Shown here: one piece after another, positions 21,325 through 33,720 of the stretch
How the letters are laid out: each line of letters opens with the position of its first letter
Numbering within the stretch: the first letter of the stretch is position 1
Assembly: GCA_022385805.1 (NCBI GenBank)
Contig: MU277709.1
Coordinates: forward strand, 10,640-74,639
Reading direction: 5' to 3'
Length of the DNA: 64,000 nt
DNA from: Pilatotrama ljubarskyi
Lineage: Eukaryota; Basidiomycota; Agaricomycetes; Polyporales; Polyporaceae
Translations under genes and position numbers: made by a program
Notes under the pieces: model-generated
Told to the model about the DNA's origin: nothing
Database searches by the model: none
The model's input: the letters and a program-made list of their open reading frames with translations, nothing else

Positions 21325-24130
21325 ATGGACCCCCTCCTCCTCTCATCCGCGCTCCATAACGACCACCACTCAGACTACATCCACCCCGCCTCCCCCCACT
21401 CCCACCTCTACGACCTCTCCCCAAACCCGGGCACGCCCTACGACTCCTTCGACCTCCTCCCCGACAACGTCTCCCACTTCCCACACACACCCTCCTACAA
21501 CGGCTCCTACCAGAACTCCCCCTACTCCAGCTACTCCGACCTCCCCGCAATAGACGGCACTGCTGACTCCCTCGGCCTCCTCGTAGACAACCCCTCGGGC
21601 ATCTCGATCACAGAGGAGTACGACCCCTCAGAGTACGATCCCCCTTCCTCGGGCGGCCCTCTCATCCTCGACGAGCATTACATGAACGGTACCCACGTCT
21701 CTGTCTCCCTCACGCCCCCTCTGAACGATTACTCGTCCCCCAACGCATTTGACCACCCGTCTCCCGCCTCCAGCAACGGCGCAGAAGACGACGGCCACAG
21801 CCACGCTTCATCCAACTCGTCCTACATGCATCCCTCCTCCCCCCGCCCCGACATCTCCCAGACCTTCCAGGACAGTCTCTCCTTCCACTCGCCCGCCTGG
21901 CCCCCGGGTTCGCTCCCGGATGACCGTCGCTCACCCCCGCTGAATAAGCCACAGTCACCGCCCCAGCTCGTCATCCCAGACACGACGAGCCCCGGCGGAG
22001 CGGGCGGCGACTCCCCGCCTATCATCAATGCCCCCGATGGCGACGGCGGTTTGATGGGCTCTGGCCCCACCTTACAAATCGTCCCCGCGACCCCCGTGAG
22101 CGGCGGAGGAGTGACCGCCCAAACGGCGCCCTTCAGAGACACGCTCGCCGACATGCAGACTGGTGAGTACGCCTTTGCCGTCGCCCGTCGTCGCAACCCG
22201 CTCAATAAGGGGGAAATGCATTGTCGTCTAGGCGGCTCCGGGAACGCAGGGTCGTCGGACGCGCAGGACTGGGCACGCCATCAGCAGTTTGGCGGCCAGT
22301 TCGCCGATCAGCCCTTCTCCTTCCCCGGATCAAGCTCCTCTTCGGCGCTCGTCGACGACAGCGCCCAGCAACGGCAGCAGGCGCAACAGTACCAGTCGCA
22401 ACGCGCCGGCGGAGGTCAGCAGTTCCTCCTCCCCCAGGCGCCCCAACGCACCCGCAGTCTGTCTGACACGTCTCTGCGTCCGCCACCGATCTGGGACACA
22501 CTCCCGATGAACGAGCAGCAGCAACGGCAGGGCGGCGGCACCGTCAACTTGAACGACGTCCTCCCTGGGCCTGGCCAAGGACCATCGTCTGACCCGCTCC
22601 TCCAGCACACGAATACCTATCGCAGCGGCAGCGCGCACCCGTCATCTGCAGGCCCGCACCAGACGTCGTTCGGAAACCAGCTCGGCGGCGGCGGTTTCAA
22701 CGCAGCGCAGTACGCGTCGGACTACCTGACTGTCGATGGGCCGGGGTCGGGTGGGATCCGACGCGCGAAGTCGGACGGCGGCGGGCGGAACATGCACACG
22801 CATACGCGGCAGGCGCGCTCGCTCGACATCAGGCCGTCGCACCACTCGAGCCCGAACTCACTCAGCGCGGACCCAGGGATGCTGTTCCCGCCGCCCGGGC
22901 CGACGCAGCAGGAGTTCATGCGCCGGCAGTTCTTGCACCCTGCGGAGAGCGTGCCCTCGATTCGGAGCGGGACTGGGCCGGGGCATCATCGGCGTTCGAG
23001 CTCGGGCTCGAGGGAGCGCGGCGTGGGTGGTATGGGCATGGGTGGAAGTATGGGCATGGGTATGGGTGGCGGGATGGTCGCGGGGTGGACGGGCAGCTCA
23101 GCGTCGAGTGCGCGTGCGAGCCCCTACCCTAGTCCGTCTGCGAGCCCGCGACCCGGCTATGGTCCTCTCCCGTCGCACGACGTCGGTCTCGGCGGGATGG
23201 GGATGGGCGTCAACATGAACATGGGTATGGGTATGGGCATGCACCGCTCGCTGTCGGGCCAGATGGGGATGTCCGGCGTCGGGATGGGCGAGGCGGCGGT
23301 GTCGAGGTCGATGTCGGGCACGATGTCGGTGAACGGGTCGCCGGCGGCGCGGCAGAGCGTGCTGCAGGTGGACATGCCGGGCGCAGACGGGAGCGTGCCG
23401 ATCAACGTGACGCGGCAGAACGTAACGACGCCGAGCACGGCGAAGGCGAGCCACGACCGAAGGAAGCAGCCCGCGAACTTTGCGTGTCCGGTGCCGGGGT
23501 GCGGGAGCACGTTCACGCGGCATTTCAATCTCAAGGGTGCGTCTTCTCTTTGTCTGTGTGTTCATCGTTGAGAGCGAAAGCTGACCGGTCTCTTGCTTTC
23601 TCTTGTCCTCCCTTTTGTGTTCGTCTGTGGTGGTGCGTGTGTGCTCTGTGGGTGGGTGCTGGCGACGATCAGGCCACCTGCGCTCGCACGCGGAGGAGAA
23701 GCCGTACCAGTGCAAGTGGCCGGGGTGCGGCAAGGGCTTTGCGCGGCAGCACGACTGCAAGCGGCACGAGCAGCTGCACCTGAACATCCGGCCGTACCCG
23801 TGCGAGGGCTGCAAGAAGAACTTTGCGCGGATGGACGCGTTGAACCGCCATCGTGAGTCTCCCCCTTCTCTTCCTACTTCCGGGAGGCGAATAAGGCGCG
23901 CTGACATGCTAGGCTGCACAGTGCGCTCCGAGGGCGGGGCAGAATGCCGCAAGATCCAGGAGGAGCTCGTGCCCGGGTCGACGGCGCACCTCGATGCGCC
24001 CGTTACGACCGCGTCGTCCGCGACGTCCGCATCGGGCGATAGCGGCGCTGAGGGCTCGGCGCCTCCGTCGGGCACGGACGTCAAGCCTGATCCCGATGGC
24101 GCGTGGTCCGGCGGGGGTATGATGATGTAG
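21325..24130 (+). CDS. CRZ1: Crz1-like calcineurin-responsive C2H2 transcription factor
   Basis: Four exons (21325-22162, 22232-23536, 23673-23852, 23922-24130) give 2,532 bases, or 843 residues. The start CAACATGGACCCC has a good context. The C-terminus carries three C2H2 fingers: [40 protein letters not shown] and [19 protein letters not shown], followed by [11 protein letters not shown]. This arrangement is characteristic of basidiomycete Crz1, which calcineurin dephosphorylates to drive calcium, cell-wall and stress genes in the nucleus. The long N-terminal half is Ser/Pro/Gln-rich with Met-Gly repeats ([16 protein letters not shown]) around 23030-23260. PTLQIV at about residue 249 resembles a PxIxIT calcineurin-docking site but is weak evidence. 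The first intron is 69 bp, a multiple of three with no stop, so retaining it would insert 23 residues. Confidence 0.88.
22163..22231 (+). other. First intron of the Crz1-like gene (69 bp, stop-free)
   Basis: GTGAGT at 22163 and TAG at 22229-22231 bound a segment of 23 codons without a stop that is in frame with both sides. The splice signals are canonical. Retained, it would read as [14 protein letters not shown] and flanking residues, a basic insert in an otherwise Ser/Pro-rich region. Confidence 0.6.
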
Positions 24131-25808
24131 TCTCGACTCTCGACTCTTGGTAGTGAGTCACCCCGAGTCTTGAGCCATTCGATGGGAGACCGAGACTCTG
24201 GTTTCTGGGGCGTCGCGCAGGTACGGCGGCGCCTGTGCCCTGGTCGGCCGCGATCGTATCATCGGTTCTGCTTGTTCACGACATGCAACAAGGAGCTCTC
24301 CTCGCCCACGACCCCTCGACGCCCGCTCCTTCGACGATCCCGCCTCCACCTCCACCTCCAAGACCTGGCTTTCCGACCCCTATATCTGTATCTGGCTTCG
24401 GCGTAGGCCTCGGCTCTCGGTGTCTATCTATCTTACGTGCGTGTGTCTTGCGGACGCTGCGGCGGGTTCTCCCTGTTTCGCGTATCTAGGATTCCTGATT
24501 CCCTGTGTTCGTCTGTTCATGCTCCCCCTGCCTACCCTACTAAGCGTTTTGATTATCACCACAGTGCTGTCGAGCCGCCGAGAGCGCGCGTCGGGTCGTG
24601 CGTGTACTCCTATCTTACCGGTGTCGGTGTCGATCTCGCGCTTTGCACTAGTTTCCGCCGCTGCGCGCTCGTCGAGTTACTAGTTCTTGCTTTCGCTCTC
24701 TTCTTATGCCGCCCCCTTCCCCTCCCCTGACTGTTGACTGACGCTGATCAGCGCTAGCTCTTTATCCCCACCCCCATCTCTCTCGGTCTGGATTTCCATT
24801 ATCAAGTAGTATACGCCCCTCACCCTCCCCCCTCCCAGCATGCACGACGATTGTAGCCTAGTACCTCCCTGGTAGATTCTGGAAGTCCGCGGTTTGATAT
24901 TTATTGTATGATGAAGAGAATGACATTTTCTATCGCCTCTACAAGAACTTGCGCGCGGATGACTGGGGAGGCTTTCGGCTACTACTGTAACTGCTACTGT
25001 AGCGCTCGCGGACGAGTCTTGACCGGTACCTTGACCGCGGCCACTCGTGCAAGTATGTGCCTGTGCAGATTATGAGTGGAATGTTTCCTGGCGATGGATG
25101 GGCTTGTGGCTTCAGTGCGCTGCGCTGAGCATTCTATACCTGCACCTGTAAGTACGTACGGCATGTATGTGGCGAATGTGATTATTGAGAACCCCGCGAC
25201 GATGGCGGTGACTCGGACGGCTAACGTTGTGCAGTAGTCAGTCCTGTACGCACTGCCGCAGCGGCAGCCGAGCCGTCATACATATCGCAGACCGCCGCGG
25301 ACCGTCTCCCGCCACTCTCGTCCCATCCACCAGCACCGTCTACCACCGCCCCCAGAACACTCTCTCCTCTTCTGCAGCGCACATCACCCGCATCCGTCGC
25401 GTCTGCAGGGCTGCCGTGCTCTACTCGGAAAGTGACTCAGCGCGCAATCGTCGAGAAGGACTACTGAGGACTGCGAGGGTCACAGGATCCGCCCGTACGC
25501 ACACGGCCTCTCCTCGGGCGCAGTTGGAAGGCTTATACTACTCGCCTGCTGCAGCTCTCCTAAGTAGTAGCGCTTCGCGCTGACCGTGCGCATCCTCCTC
25601 ACTTGGCTGGGTGAAGCCTATCTTACGTTTCGCGCTGCTGCGACCATCTTGCGCTTCTTCTCCGCCTACTTACGCCCGCTCACACCCCCGCATCGCGACC
25701 TGTGGCGACTCTGCCCCTCGCTCGAGCTCTTCTCTTCCAATATCCCCCTGGGACGCTCGCCTCCTGCGCGATACGAGTCTATACGCACTGAAGCAGGACA
25801 GGGCGAAC
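24131..25808. other. Intergenic: Crz1 3' UTR and promoter of the WD40 gene
   Basis: The first 700 bases are CT-rich and probably include the 3' UTR of the Crz1-like gene. No frame shows coding character. The last 500 bases before the ATG at 25809 are the promoter and leader of the WD40/DUF2415 gene. I see no clear TATA box. Confidence 0.5.
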
Positions 25809-28226
25809 ATGGCGCGCGGGCTGCCTACTCTCCTTTCGACGGCCGAGCCGTGTACGGTGGCGCCGAGCAATGTGACCATTGGGCATGTGTGAGTGGTTCG
25901 CTCGCTCCGTTCTCCGTTCTCCTGCGTACGTCCCGTGCCTCTGTGCGAGTCTGGGGCGCTGTCGAGACCGGGAACCGTGAAGCGCAAGTACATTGCTGCA
26001 GAGCGCGTTGGCTGACAATGGGAACGAGCGGGACATCCAAGGATCTATACTGACCGAATGCTTGCACATCCAGACAACTCCGTGACGTCCTGATATGCCC
26101 TCACGAGAAGGGCATCGTCAGCTACGCTCGGAACTACTCCATCGTCGAGCACGACATCCTGAACCCTCACTCAGTGCGTGGCGTCCCCGTATATGCGCAT
26201 CGCGGATGCTCACGTCCGCTCTCAGAACCCACGACGGCTCGTCGACCTCACGTTCACTCCCAACACCATCTCCGCACTGATCCTTCCCGACACCAACGAC
26301 ACTCTTCTTGCAGCAGGCGGCCAAGAGGCCGAGCTGCATCTATCCTACTACCAATCTGCGGACTCATGTTCGTCGTCGACATCCACGCGCTCAATACACA
26401 GCGCCCCTCGCGGGTTCGGCCGCAGGCTGTGGGAGAGCAAGTACATCCTCGAACACGCATCGATCAACAACTCCGTGATGCTCACGTCGATGAGCTTCTC
26501 GCGGTCGAACGAGAGCGCGGCTGAGCCCCGCATCCTCGTGAGCAACAACGACCGGACCGTCAAGTTCTACGATATTGCCGTGCGGAGCAGCAAGGCCGTG
26601 GACGACTACGAGCCGCGCCTGCTGGACATTGGACAGCTGCGGCTGGACGTCCCTGTCAATCACTGTGCGTGCTTCTTCCGATCCCGCCGTCCATCTGCTA
26701 CGTGCTGACACTCGTGCGGTTCCCGACCGGCCAGCCTCCGTGTCGCCTGACGGTCGTACCCTTCTCTGCGTCGGGGACTCGCCGGACGTGTATCTTCACA
26801 GGATCACGGGCGGATCCCGGATCTCGTTCACGCCCATCTCGAAGCTGTCGCTCTCATCGTACATCCAGCAAGCGCACACTGGTGGCGTCGCACCTGTCTC
26901 CTCAGTACCAGCGTCATTTTCGACCGCGTTCTCGGCCGATGGCTCGAAGTTTGCGGTGGCTTCGCAAGAAGGCGTCGTTGTGGTGTGGGACGTACGGAGC
27001 ACAAAGCCTCTGAAGGTCTTCCACACGGACAAGAACCGCTCCCCGCCCCCTGCACGGATGGCGACAGGCGCGGCGAGCGGCTGGCTGTACGACCTTCCGT
27101 GGGACTGGTCCCGCGGGAACACGTCTGCGCCGGGATGGGGCGTGCGAAGCGTCAAGTTCAGCCCGCCGGGCGTGGGCAGGGAGGTCATGACCTTCACAGA
27201 GGTGCGTGTCTCAGCTGTGACAGCGCGAATGCTAGATGGGAAAGCTGACGGTGCTTGGGCGGGCAGCACACGTCTTTGCTGCACGTAGTCGACGCGCGGA
27301 CGTTCGAGACGGAAGAGATCGTGCGGATGCCGAACTTCGACTCTCCGGCGTACTATCCATCGGTATCTGCTCGTCCACGCTCGACGTCGCCTGTCTCGCG
27401 CTCGTCAACGACTGTGCGGTCGGCAAGTTCGGCGGACGCGCTGGCGTCCGACTCACGGCGCATGGTCCTCTTCAGCGGCGCGCTCGAGGACACGTTCCGG
27501 ATATCGTCTTCGGAGAGCAGCAGCACGACGACCGGCTGGCGCATGTCACGGCGCGCGCACCGGCTGCACAGCCGGGACGACCTCCCCCCAGAGGAGGACT
27601 CGGACGACATCGTCGTCATCCCGCCTCTGGGCGACCGCGAAGTGGACAACAACATCCGGCGGCTGCTCGGGAGGCGCCACAGCTCTCGTACGGCGCTTCT
27701 GGACTCCGATGCGGACCCGCGCGAGCCGCTCGACGAGGAGGATGGTGGAGGCGGAGGCGGCGGCGAGGAGATGGACGTGGACGAGCTCGAGAGCGACTGC
27801 CTGTCGTCGCACGCGCCGTCCCGCTCAGGTTCACCCGCCCCAGCATCGCAGTTGTCTCTCCAGTCGTCGGGGGCGCGTCCGCTAGAACTTCTTCGTGCAC
27901 GCCCGACACTGCTGGCGCGTCGGGAGAGCAGCGGGCCATACTCTTCTGCATCGCGCTGGGGTCCTGCGTCCGTCGTTGCGGCTGCCACTGCGGGCTCGTC
28001 ATCGTCAGGCTCGAGACGGCATCGCCGCGGGCCGGGGCAAGCCAGGGACCCGAGGGAGAGGGATGGCGCGCGCGGAGAGGAGAGCGCGGAGGAGGAGATG
28101 GACCTGGCGGGGATGTGCTTCGACCCGAGCGGCGCGTTTGTTTATGTTGCTGGCGTTAAGGGCGTTGCGGAGTGGCGAGTGAGGGGCGCGGAGCAGCGGT
28201 GGTGGACTGCGCCTGAGTGGGCGTGA
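25809..28226 (+). CDS. WD40-repeat protein with C-terminal DUF2415 region
   Basis: The gene begins MARGLPTLLSTAEPCTV at 25809 (AACATGG context), with short introns at about 25890-26073, 26173-26225, 26664-26735 and 27201-27266. The encoded protein has WD-like blades: LVDLTFTPNTISALILP, ILVSNNDRTVKFYDIAV, SVSPDGRTLLCVGDSPDVYL, FSADGSKFAVASQEGVVVVW with WDVRSTKPLKVF, and VRSVKFSPPGVGREVMTF. Next comes the block HTSLLHVVDARTFETEEIVR, typical of DUF2415, a fungal domain of unknown function. A long Ser/Arg/acidic disordered tail follows (DEEDGGGGGGGEEMDVDELE) and ends in a last blade, MCFDPSGAFVYVAGVKGVAE. Proteins of this type are presumed scaffolds. No specific partner is evident. It ends TAPEWA at 28226. 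Confidence 0.8.
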
Positions 28227-28915
28227 GCGTGAGCTCCTCGATATCCTGGCCACTGCCACCACCTGTCCTCCCCTCGTCACTTCTTGTCGCCTTCTCACCG
28301 TCCTGCCTGGCCTATCCTCTCCTTGAGACCCATCCCCGCTACTCAGTCGCAGTCACGACCCGAACGACCTCGCTACATGATACTTATCATCTTCTTCCAT
28401 ATCGCCCGTGGACTCTGTCTTTTTATTGATTCTTCCTCTCGTGTCTCGCTGCTGTTCTCGTCTCTGTCGCCGCGCTCTGTGCCATAAGACTCCACGATAT
28501 GTACATTTACCCCGGATTCCGCTGTACGTGTCTGTCCTCTTCGCCCGTGTCTCCTATAGTTCCTTACGCAGGCCTGATGTGTACTATATACTGGAGTAGA
28601 ATCGTGTATCAAGTCTTTCCCTGCCTCTCTTGCTCTTTACTTGCGCCTTTCGGGCTCGGCTTGCTCACGGAAAAGCCGATTGTGAGCTGAAATGAGATGC
28701 TTCCGCGAAGCTACGGCCGACGCGTCGCGCTCACGTGATCCGGCAAAGACGCCACGACGTGATGGGCGCCTGCGGTGTTTCGGCTAACCGAGGATCGTTC
28801 GAGTGAACGGCCACAACAACCACGACAACTCCCTCCTCCGTTTCAACCACCACCATCCCCTCCGCTCACGACATACGCCTATCACGACATATCCTTGCAT
28901 AACGAACGAACGAAC
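28227..28915. other. Intergenic, 689 bp
   Basis: This holds the CT-rich 3' UTR of the WD40 gene and the promoter of the KEN-box gene. An in-frame upstream extension of 47 codons exists before the ATG at 28916 but is Pro/Gln-rich and without character. I see no separate gene. Confidence 0.5.
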
Positions 28916-31013
28916 ATGGCAAAGCCACGGAACAGCGTCCTCTTCATGTTCGACCCCCTCCAGCAAGAGCCGGCGACGCCGTGCCGCGACTCGTCTTCGC
29001 CCGAGCTCGGCGCGTCCGACAAGGAGAATGAGCTCCCGCCTGGCGACGTCACCGTCTTTTTCAGCCGCACCTACGGGGTGCACAAGCCGCAGGGGGAGGA
29101 CGTCCAGCGACCGCGCACGCCCAACTTCAAGGGCAAGCTCATCGACTTTGGCGATACTCCGGTTCAGGACCGGCACTGGGAAGATGCGGGGCACGACGGG
29201 AGCGATGCGGACGAGGAGCAGTCCGAGAGCGAGGAGGCTGAGAACGCGGTCGTTGCGGCTCCGAGGACGCCTCTCGCTGATTTGGATTTGGAGGAGACCC
29301 CGAGGCCTCAGCACGACTCTCGACGGGCGCTGAAGGCGCCCTCTTTCGCCACAAGCACTGGTGCGACGCCTCCGCCGCACAAGGAGAGCCCCCTTCGGGC
29401 GCTGCTCGCTGCGCCACAAGGGTCCCCGCTTGCGGAGGTCATCAACTCTATCAACTTTTCTGCTCTTAACGTCTCGGAGAACAATACACCCACTGCTGAA
29501 CACCCGCCTTCAGCCGATATTGAGGGTGGGCGACCGCCGTCGCCATTCCCGGAGATCACTGTATGCGCACCAGAGACTCCCGTCCTACCCGATCTCGACA
29601 CAAAGGAACATGGCGACTCTGTCGTAGCCCCCGTAACAAGTGGGTCGACTCTTCGACCTCCGTCGAGTCTCACCCAACTCTCGCCCGATGACCCGCGCCG
29701 GGCGTCCGTCGACCTGTACTCGTCCTTCCATCTTCAGATGCAGTCTGCGGAGATGTCCTTCGACCTGCTCAACGACAAGATCTCGTTCCTGGGTAACGGT
29801 CAAGATTCGTTCTGGGTTCCAGGAGAGGATGCGATGTTTGAGTTTGACGAGGAGAACCGGGGCTCTGCGGCCGAGCCAAAGTCCGGGGAGCAGAAGCTGT
29901 CGCTCGTCAAGGAAGCCCCAATGGAGCCCGCCCAGCCTGTACATTCTCCTCCGGCCAAGATCGTGCAGGCCATTGACGTTCACGCCCTGAGCTCCCCCAC
30001 GGATGCCGCCATCAGGGTACCGCTGCCGATGTCCCCGCCGCCTTCGACTCCCTCTCCGCGAAGTAGGTTCAGATCTCACCATATCACATGCTGTCGCTGA
30101 GCCATCTGCAGTCGCCCCTCCCGTTGCGCCGCAGCAGACGCAGTACGATGCGCCTCCATCGCCTCCGACATCACCGATCTCCCTGGATGAGCCATCCCTC
30201 CTGTTGGAGCCGGAGCCGGTCGCGCCACCAATGCCGCCCCCGGTCCCTGCTCTGCGCATTGTGAAGAAGACGTTCAAGATGACTAGCCATAAGAGCATCG
30301 TTCCGGCGCCTGTCTCGGAGGCGTCTAGCTCCAAGCCGGCAATCCAGCGGGTCGAGAAGGACGCCGCAGCGAAGAGGCCGTCTCCCGTGGCGACTAAAGC
30401 TGCTGCTGCTCCGGCGCCGATCGTGGCACCTCAGCCGCAGCCTCCGCGCCCGAACTTTGCGGGCATCCAGCGGCCGCCCGCGAGCATGCTGGCCGCGGGC
30501 GTCGTCATCGGTCTCCCGCCTCAGGGTTCCTCGCACGACACCTCCACCTCGACGTCCAGCTCGAGCTCGAATGCCAGCTCGGCATCCCGTGGTGCTCGGG
30601 CTCATGATGTCTCCGCTAGTTCTGCGGCCGCTCGTTACGCAGCAGCGGGCGTCCAGCGACCGAATCTCATTGGGAAGGGCGGTGCCACCTCGCGTGGTAC
30701 TGCTACCGCTCCTGTGAGGCCGGCGAAGGCATCGACGTCCACTTCTGGCATTAAACGTGCTGCGTCGGCGAGCGCGGCCGTCTCCAGGTCGAGCGCATCG
30801 GCCGCTGGTACGAGCGGGCTGAGGCCGCCTTCCCGTATTGCTGCTCCTGGATCGACGGCAGGAACGGGATCGACGCTGCCTAGGCCGACTTCGAGGCTCC
30901 CGGGACCGTCTGGAATTGCTCTGGCGCGTCATGCAAGTGTAGGGTCGAGCAGTGGGCTCGTTCGTCCGCGCGCTGCTACTGCTCCTCGTGCGCCCACCGG
31001 AGGACGCTTTTGA
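28916..31013 (+). CDS. Ser/Pro/Ala-rich protein with KEN box and basic tail
   Basis: Two exons (28916-30062 and 30112-31013) give 682 residues. The intron has GTAGGT and CAG ends and keeps frame. The ATG at 28916 (MAKPRNSVLFMFDPLQQEP) follows AACGAACGAACG. No folded domain is recognised. Visible features are a KEN tripeptide in SDKENELPPG (residues 36-38), many SP/TP sites typical of CDK substrates (RPRTPNFKGK, APRTPLADLD) and RxxL motifs (RRALKAP). An acidic middle (DEENRGSAAEP) follows, then a basic Ser/Ala-rich C-terminal third with SRLPGPSG, similar to SxIP-type EB1-binding motifs. I infer a cell-cycle-regulated, perhaps microtubule-associated protein, only from these short motifs. It could be another kind of disordered nuclear protein. 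Confidence 0.75.
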
Positions 31014-32011
31014 GCACCATGGCCAGAGGTCCCTCCCCGCTCTGCATAGATGAATGTCTTCTCTCGCCCTCTTTCTCCCGGCGTTCGCAGCCTACAATTC
31101 ACAAATCACTCCTGGTCGTCCCATCCCGCTATCGCTGACGCTCACGCATACACGCTCCGCTTCGCATTCAAGACTCAACATCCCGCACTCGGCACTCACG
31201 TACATACGTATATCGAACTATCGACCGCATATAAGGAGCGGATCGGGTCGAGCGAAGTTTCTCAATATGCCCCTACTCTTATCAACTATGTGGTCTATGC
31301 CTGCAATACCTACACCTCCTCTCGACAGTCTCGCGGCTCAGCGCTCAGCGCTCAGCCCTCGTCAGGCCGGCATCGAGGCGCCCTCTGCGTCTGCCGATTC
31401 CGCGTTCTCCGGTTCCGAGTCCATTTCTGACCTTACCGTTTCACCGTCACCCTCATCCACACACTGTCTCCTACACATCGGTCCCCGGCTGTCCTCCTCC
31501 GTGTTACGATCTCATCACATGTGCATAGCTATCCATCGCGTATATCATCAAGTGTTGCTTTCGTCTGTTCATGGGCATTGATGACCTCCCATGGCCCGCA
31601 GGCGGCGCGCTGGGATCTCGGTGGAAGTGGTTGCATCGTCGCTAGTACTGCGCTTGTTGATAGTCTTGACGTTTTCACAGGGGGAAGTCCGAGGAACACG
31701 GAGATGCACTTCGACATTACATGTCATCGACGAGGAGGCGTGCATATTGTGACACTGCGCCAGCTTTGATATCGCCCGGCATGATGCATGATCGTTGACT
31801 TGAAGCCACGGAGCGAGTCACTCGCGACGAAACTATCTGGTGTTGAGGCAACACATGGGGTCCTGCATTCCGGACGCAGACTTGTAGTAGGGGACCGACC
31901 ACGAAGGGCTATGGTACCGGTACATACATGCAGAGTGTACAACATGGTGAGGACGTACAGTTACATTGCGACCCTCTTGAATCGCAGGCTTACCTTGAGC
32001 ATAATGAGCAG
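31014..32011. other. Intergenic, about 1 kb
   Basis: Two genes converge here: the KEN-box gene ends at 31013 and the DUF6533 gene ends at 32012. The stretch is CT-rich for its first 500 bases. I see no gene. Confidence 0.5.
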
Positions 32012-33720
32012 TCAATACCCGGCGTGCCTCTCGCTGGAGCCGCCCATGCTTGCGAACGGCGCGAACTCGATATCGTCGTCAACGTCCTTCACGTTCGCCG
32101 AGATGTCGACGACCCGGTAGGCGTCGTGCGTGCCGCCCACCCTGCTCTTCAGCTCGTAGCTCTCCTCCGTGAAGTCCGTCGTCGTCACCCCGCCGCCGCT
32201 CGAACTCGTCAGGCCCGGGGCGACATGCCACTCCCCCGAGCTGATGGTGTATGCGGTGCTGAGCTGCTGCGAGGTGGAGAGCCCGGGCGTGCCACGGGTG
32301 GTGGTGTTGGTGCCGCCGGACTGGGCGTTGCTGCAGCTGAGCGCGTAGGCTTTGCGGACGTGCATGAGCATGCGGGTCGTCATGATGCCGGTCGCGGCGT
32401 GGAAAGGCCTATCAAGCGTGAGGGGTGTCAGCCGGGAATATATGGCCGTGCCGACGCGGGGCGGGGCGGCTTACCCGTAGCTGAACCATGGAATGTGCGT
32501 TACACCCACCACCATCAGGTTGTTGAACGTCAGGATGCATGCTATGCTGCAGTGTAGCGGGTGATCAGTGGCGGGAGGGAGACGCGCGGAGTCCCGAAAC
32601 TCGTCGCAACTTACAAGAAGAAGTAGAGGAGGTTGTCGGAGAGGACGACGGAGTAGAGCGTCGGGCGCCAGCCCGTCCTGACCGACGCCTTGTCGTCCGC
32701 TCGTACTTGTGTGATGAAGTTCTCCCCGGCCCTCACGAGCGCGTAGCCGAAGAGGATGCCCTCGTAGATAGTTGCTGTATATCGTATGTCGGTGAGATGT
32801 TCACGAGTTGTGCTAAGGCTTGACTGAGAATCGTACCAGGAACCCACTGCGCCCACTCGATTCCCGTATGGACGACCGGGCATCCGGGGATTGGCAGCGA
32901 CTTGGCTTGCGCGATGACCGAGGCGCGAACCATGCCGTTGTGGATAAGAATCCACATGAAACCTGCGACCGAGATGGCGAACAGCACTCCGTTGATAATG
33001 GCCACCTGCACTTCGTTCTCAGCACAGAGCAAAGCAAGACGTCGTCGGGAGTATGAAGCTCACCCGTCTGTTAAGCCGGTAGAGGGCGTATATCCGGAGC
33101 TGCATGACGATCTCGACGCCCCAGAGGCTGAGCGCGCCTACGACTCTGATGATCGCATCCATCCACACGCATCTGCGGTGTTTCTCAGTATTCGATATGA
33201 CGAAGAACAGGCAGGTTGAGATACGTACGTGTTCAATGAGGGTTGGAAGGTAGCGAAGGAGTGTATTTGGGCGACGTCAAAGAGGAGGGCTGCAAGGGTG
33301 TAGTAGCGAACCTAGGATCGTCTGTCCATCAATCAAGCCCCGTCTCATTGCGTTCGTAGTAGACTAACCCAGAAGAAGAGGAGTTTCCCCGAGTTCATAG
33401 GACCTGGCTATACGCAGGGTCAGCATTGATATTGTAGCATCGTCCAGGTGCTCGCCGGCGAACGGCCGCCTACCCAGATATATCGCATCTCGTCCTCAAG
33501 GGTGATGACTACATAAGGCGAGTGTTAGTACTGGAGTACTGTCAGTATTGGAAGTTCTTACGATAGTCGTGCAGCACCCATGTCAGGGAGCATGCTACCA
33601 AGACGTCAGTGCATAGAGTGGTCAGGGAGAATGCGATCACTGACGACTGGTGTAGAGCGGGATAGAGGCACTTTTCTTGAGGGCGATCGCCTCGGCCAAT
33701 AGAGCTGCCGGTATGGACAT
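32012..33720 (-). CDS. DUF6533-type seven-helix membrane protein
   Basis: About nine short exons on the minus strand assemble from the ATG at 33720 (MSIPAALLAEAIALKKSASI). The order is CSLTWVLHDY, then ITLEDEMRYIW, then PGPMNSGKLLFFW, then VRYYTLAALLFDVAQIHSFA. Next are VVGALSLWGVEIVMQLRIYA, AIINGVLFAISVAGFMWILI, ATIYEGILFGYALVRAGENF and ACILTFNNLMVVGVTHIPWF. The conserved opening (DY..TLEDE..YIW) with a seven-helix pattern is that of DUF6533, a receptor-like family greatly expanded in Agaricomycetes. Its ligand and function are unknown. The cytoplasmic tail (from about 32380) is Ser/Thr-rich and ends SSERHAGY. The splice sites look intact, so the gene is probably functional. Confidence 0.82.
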
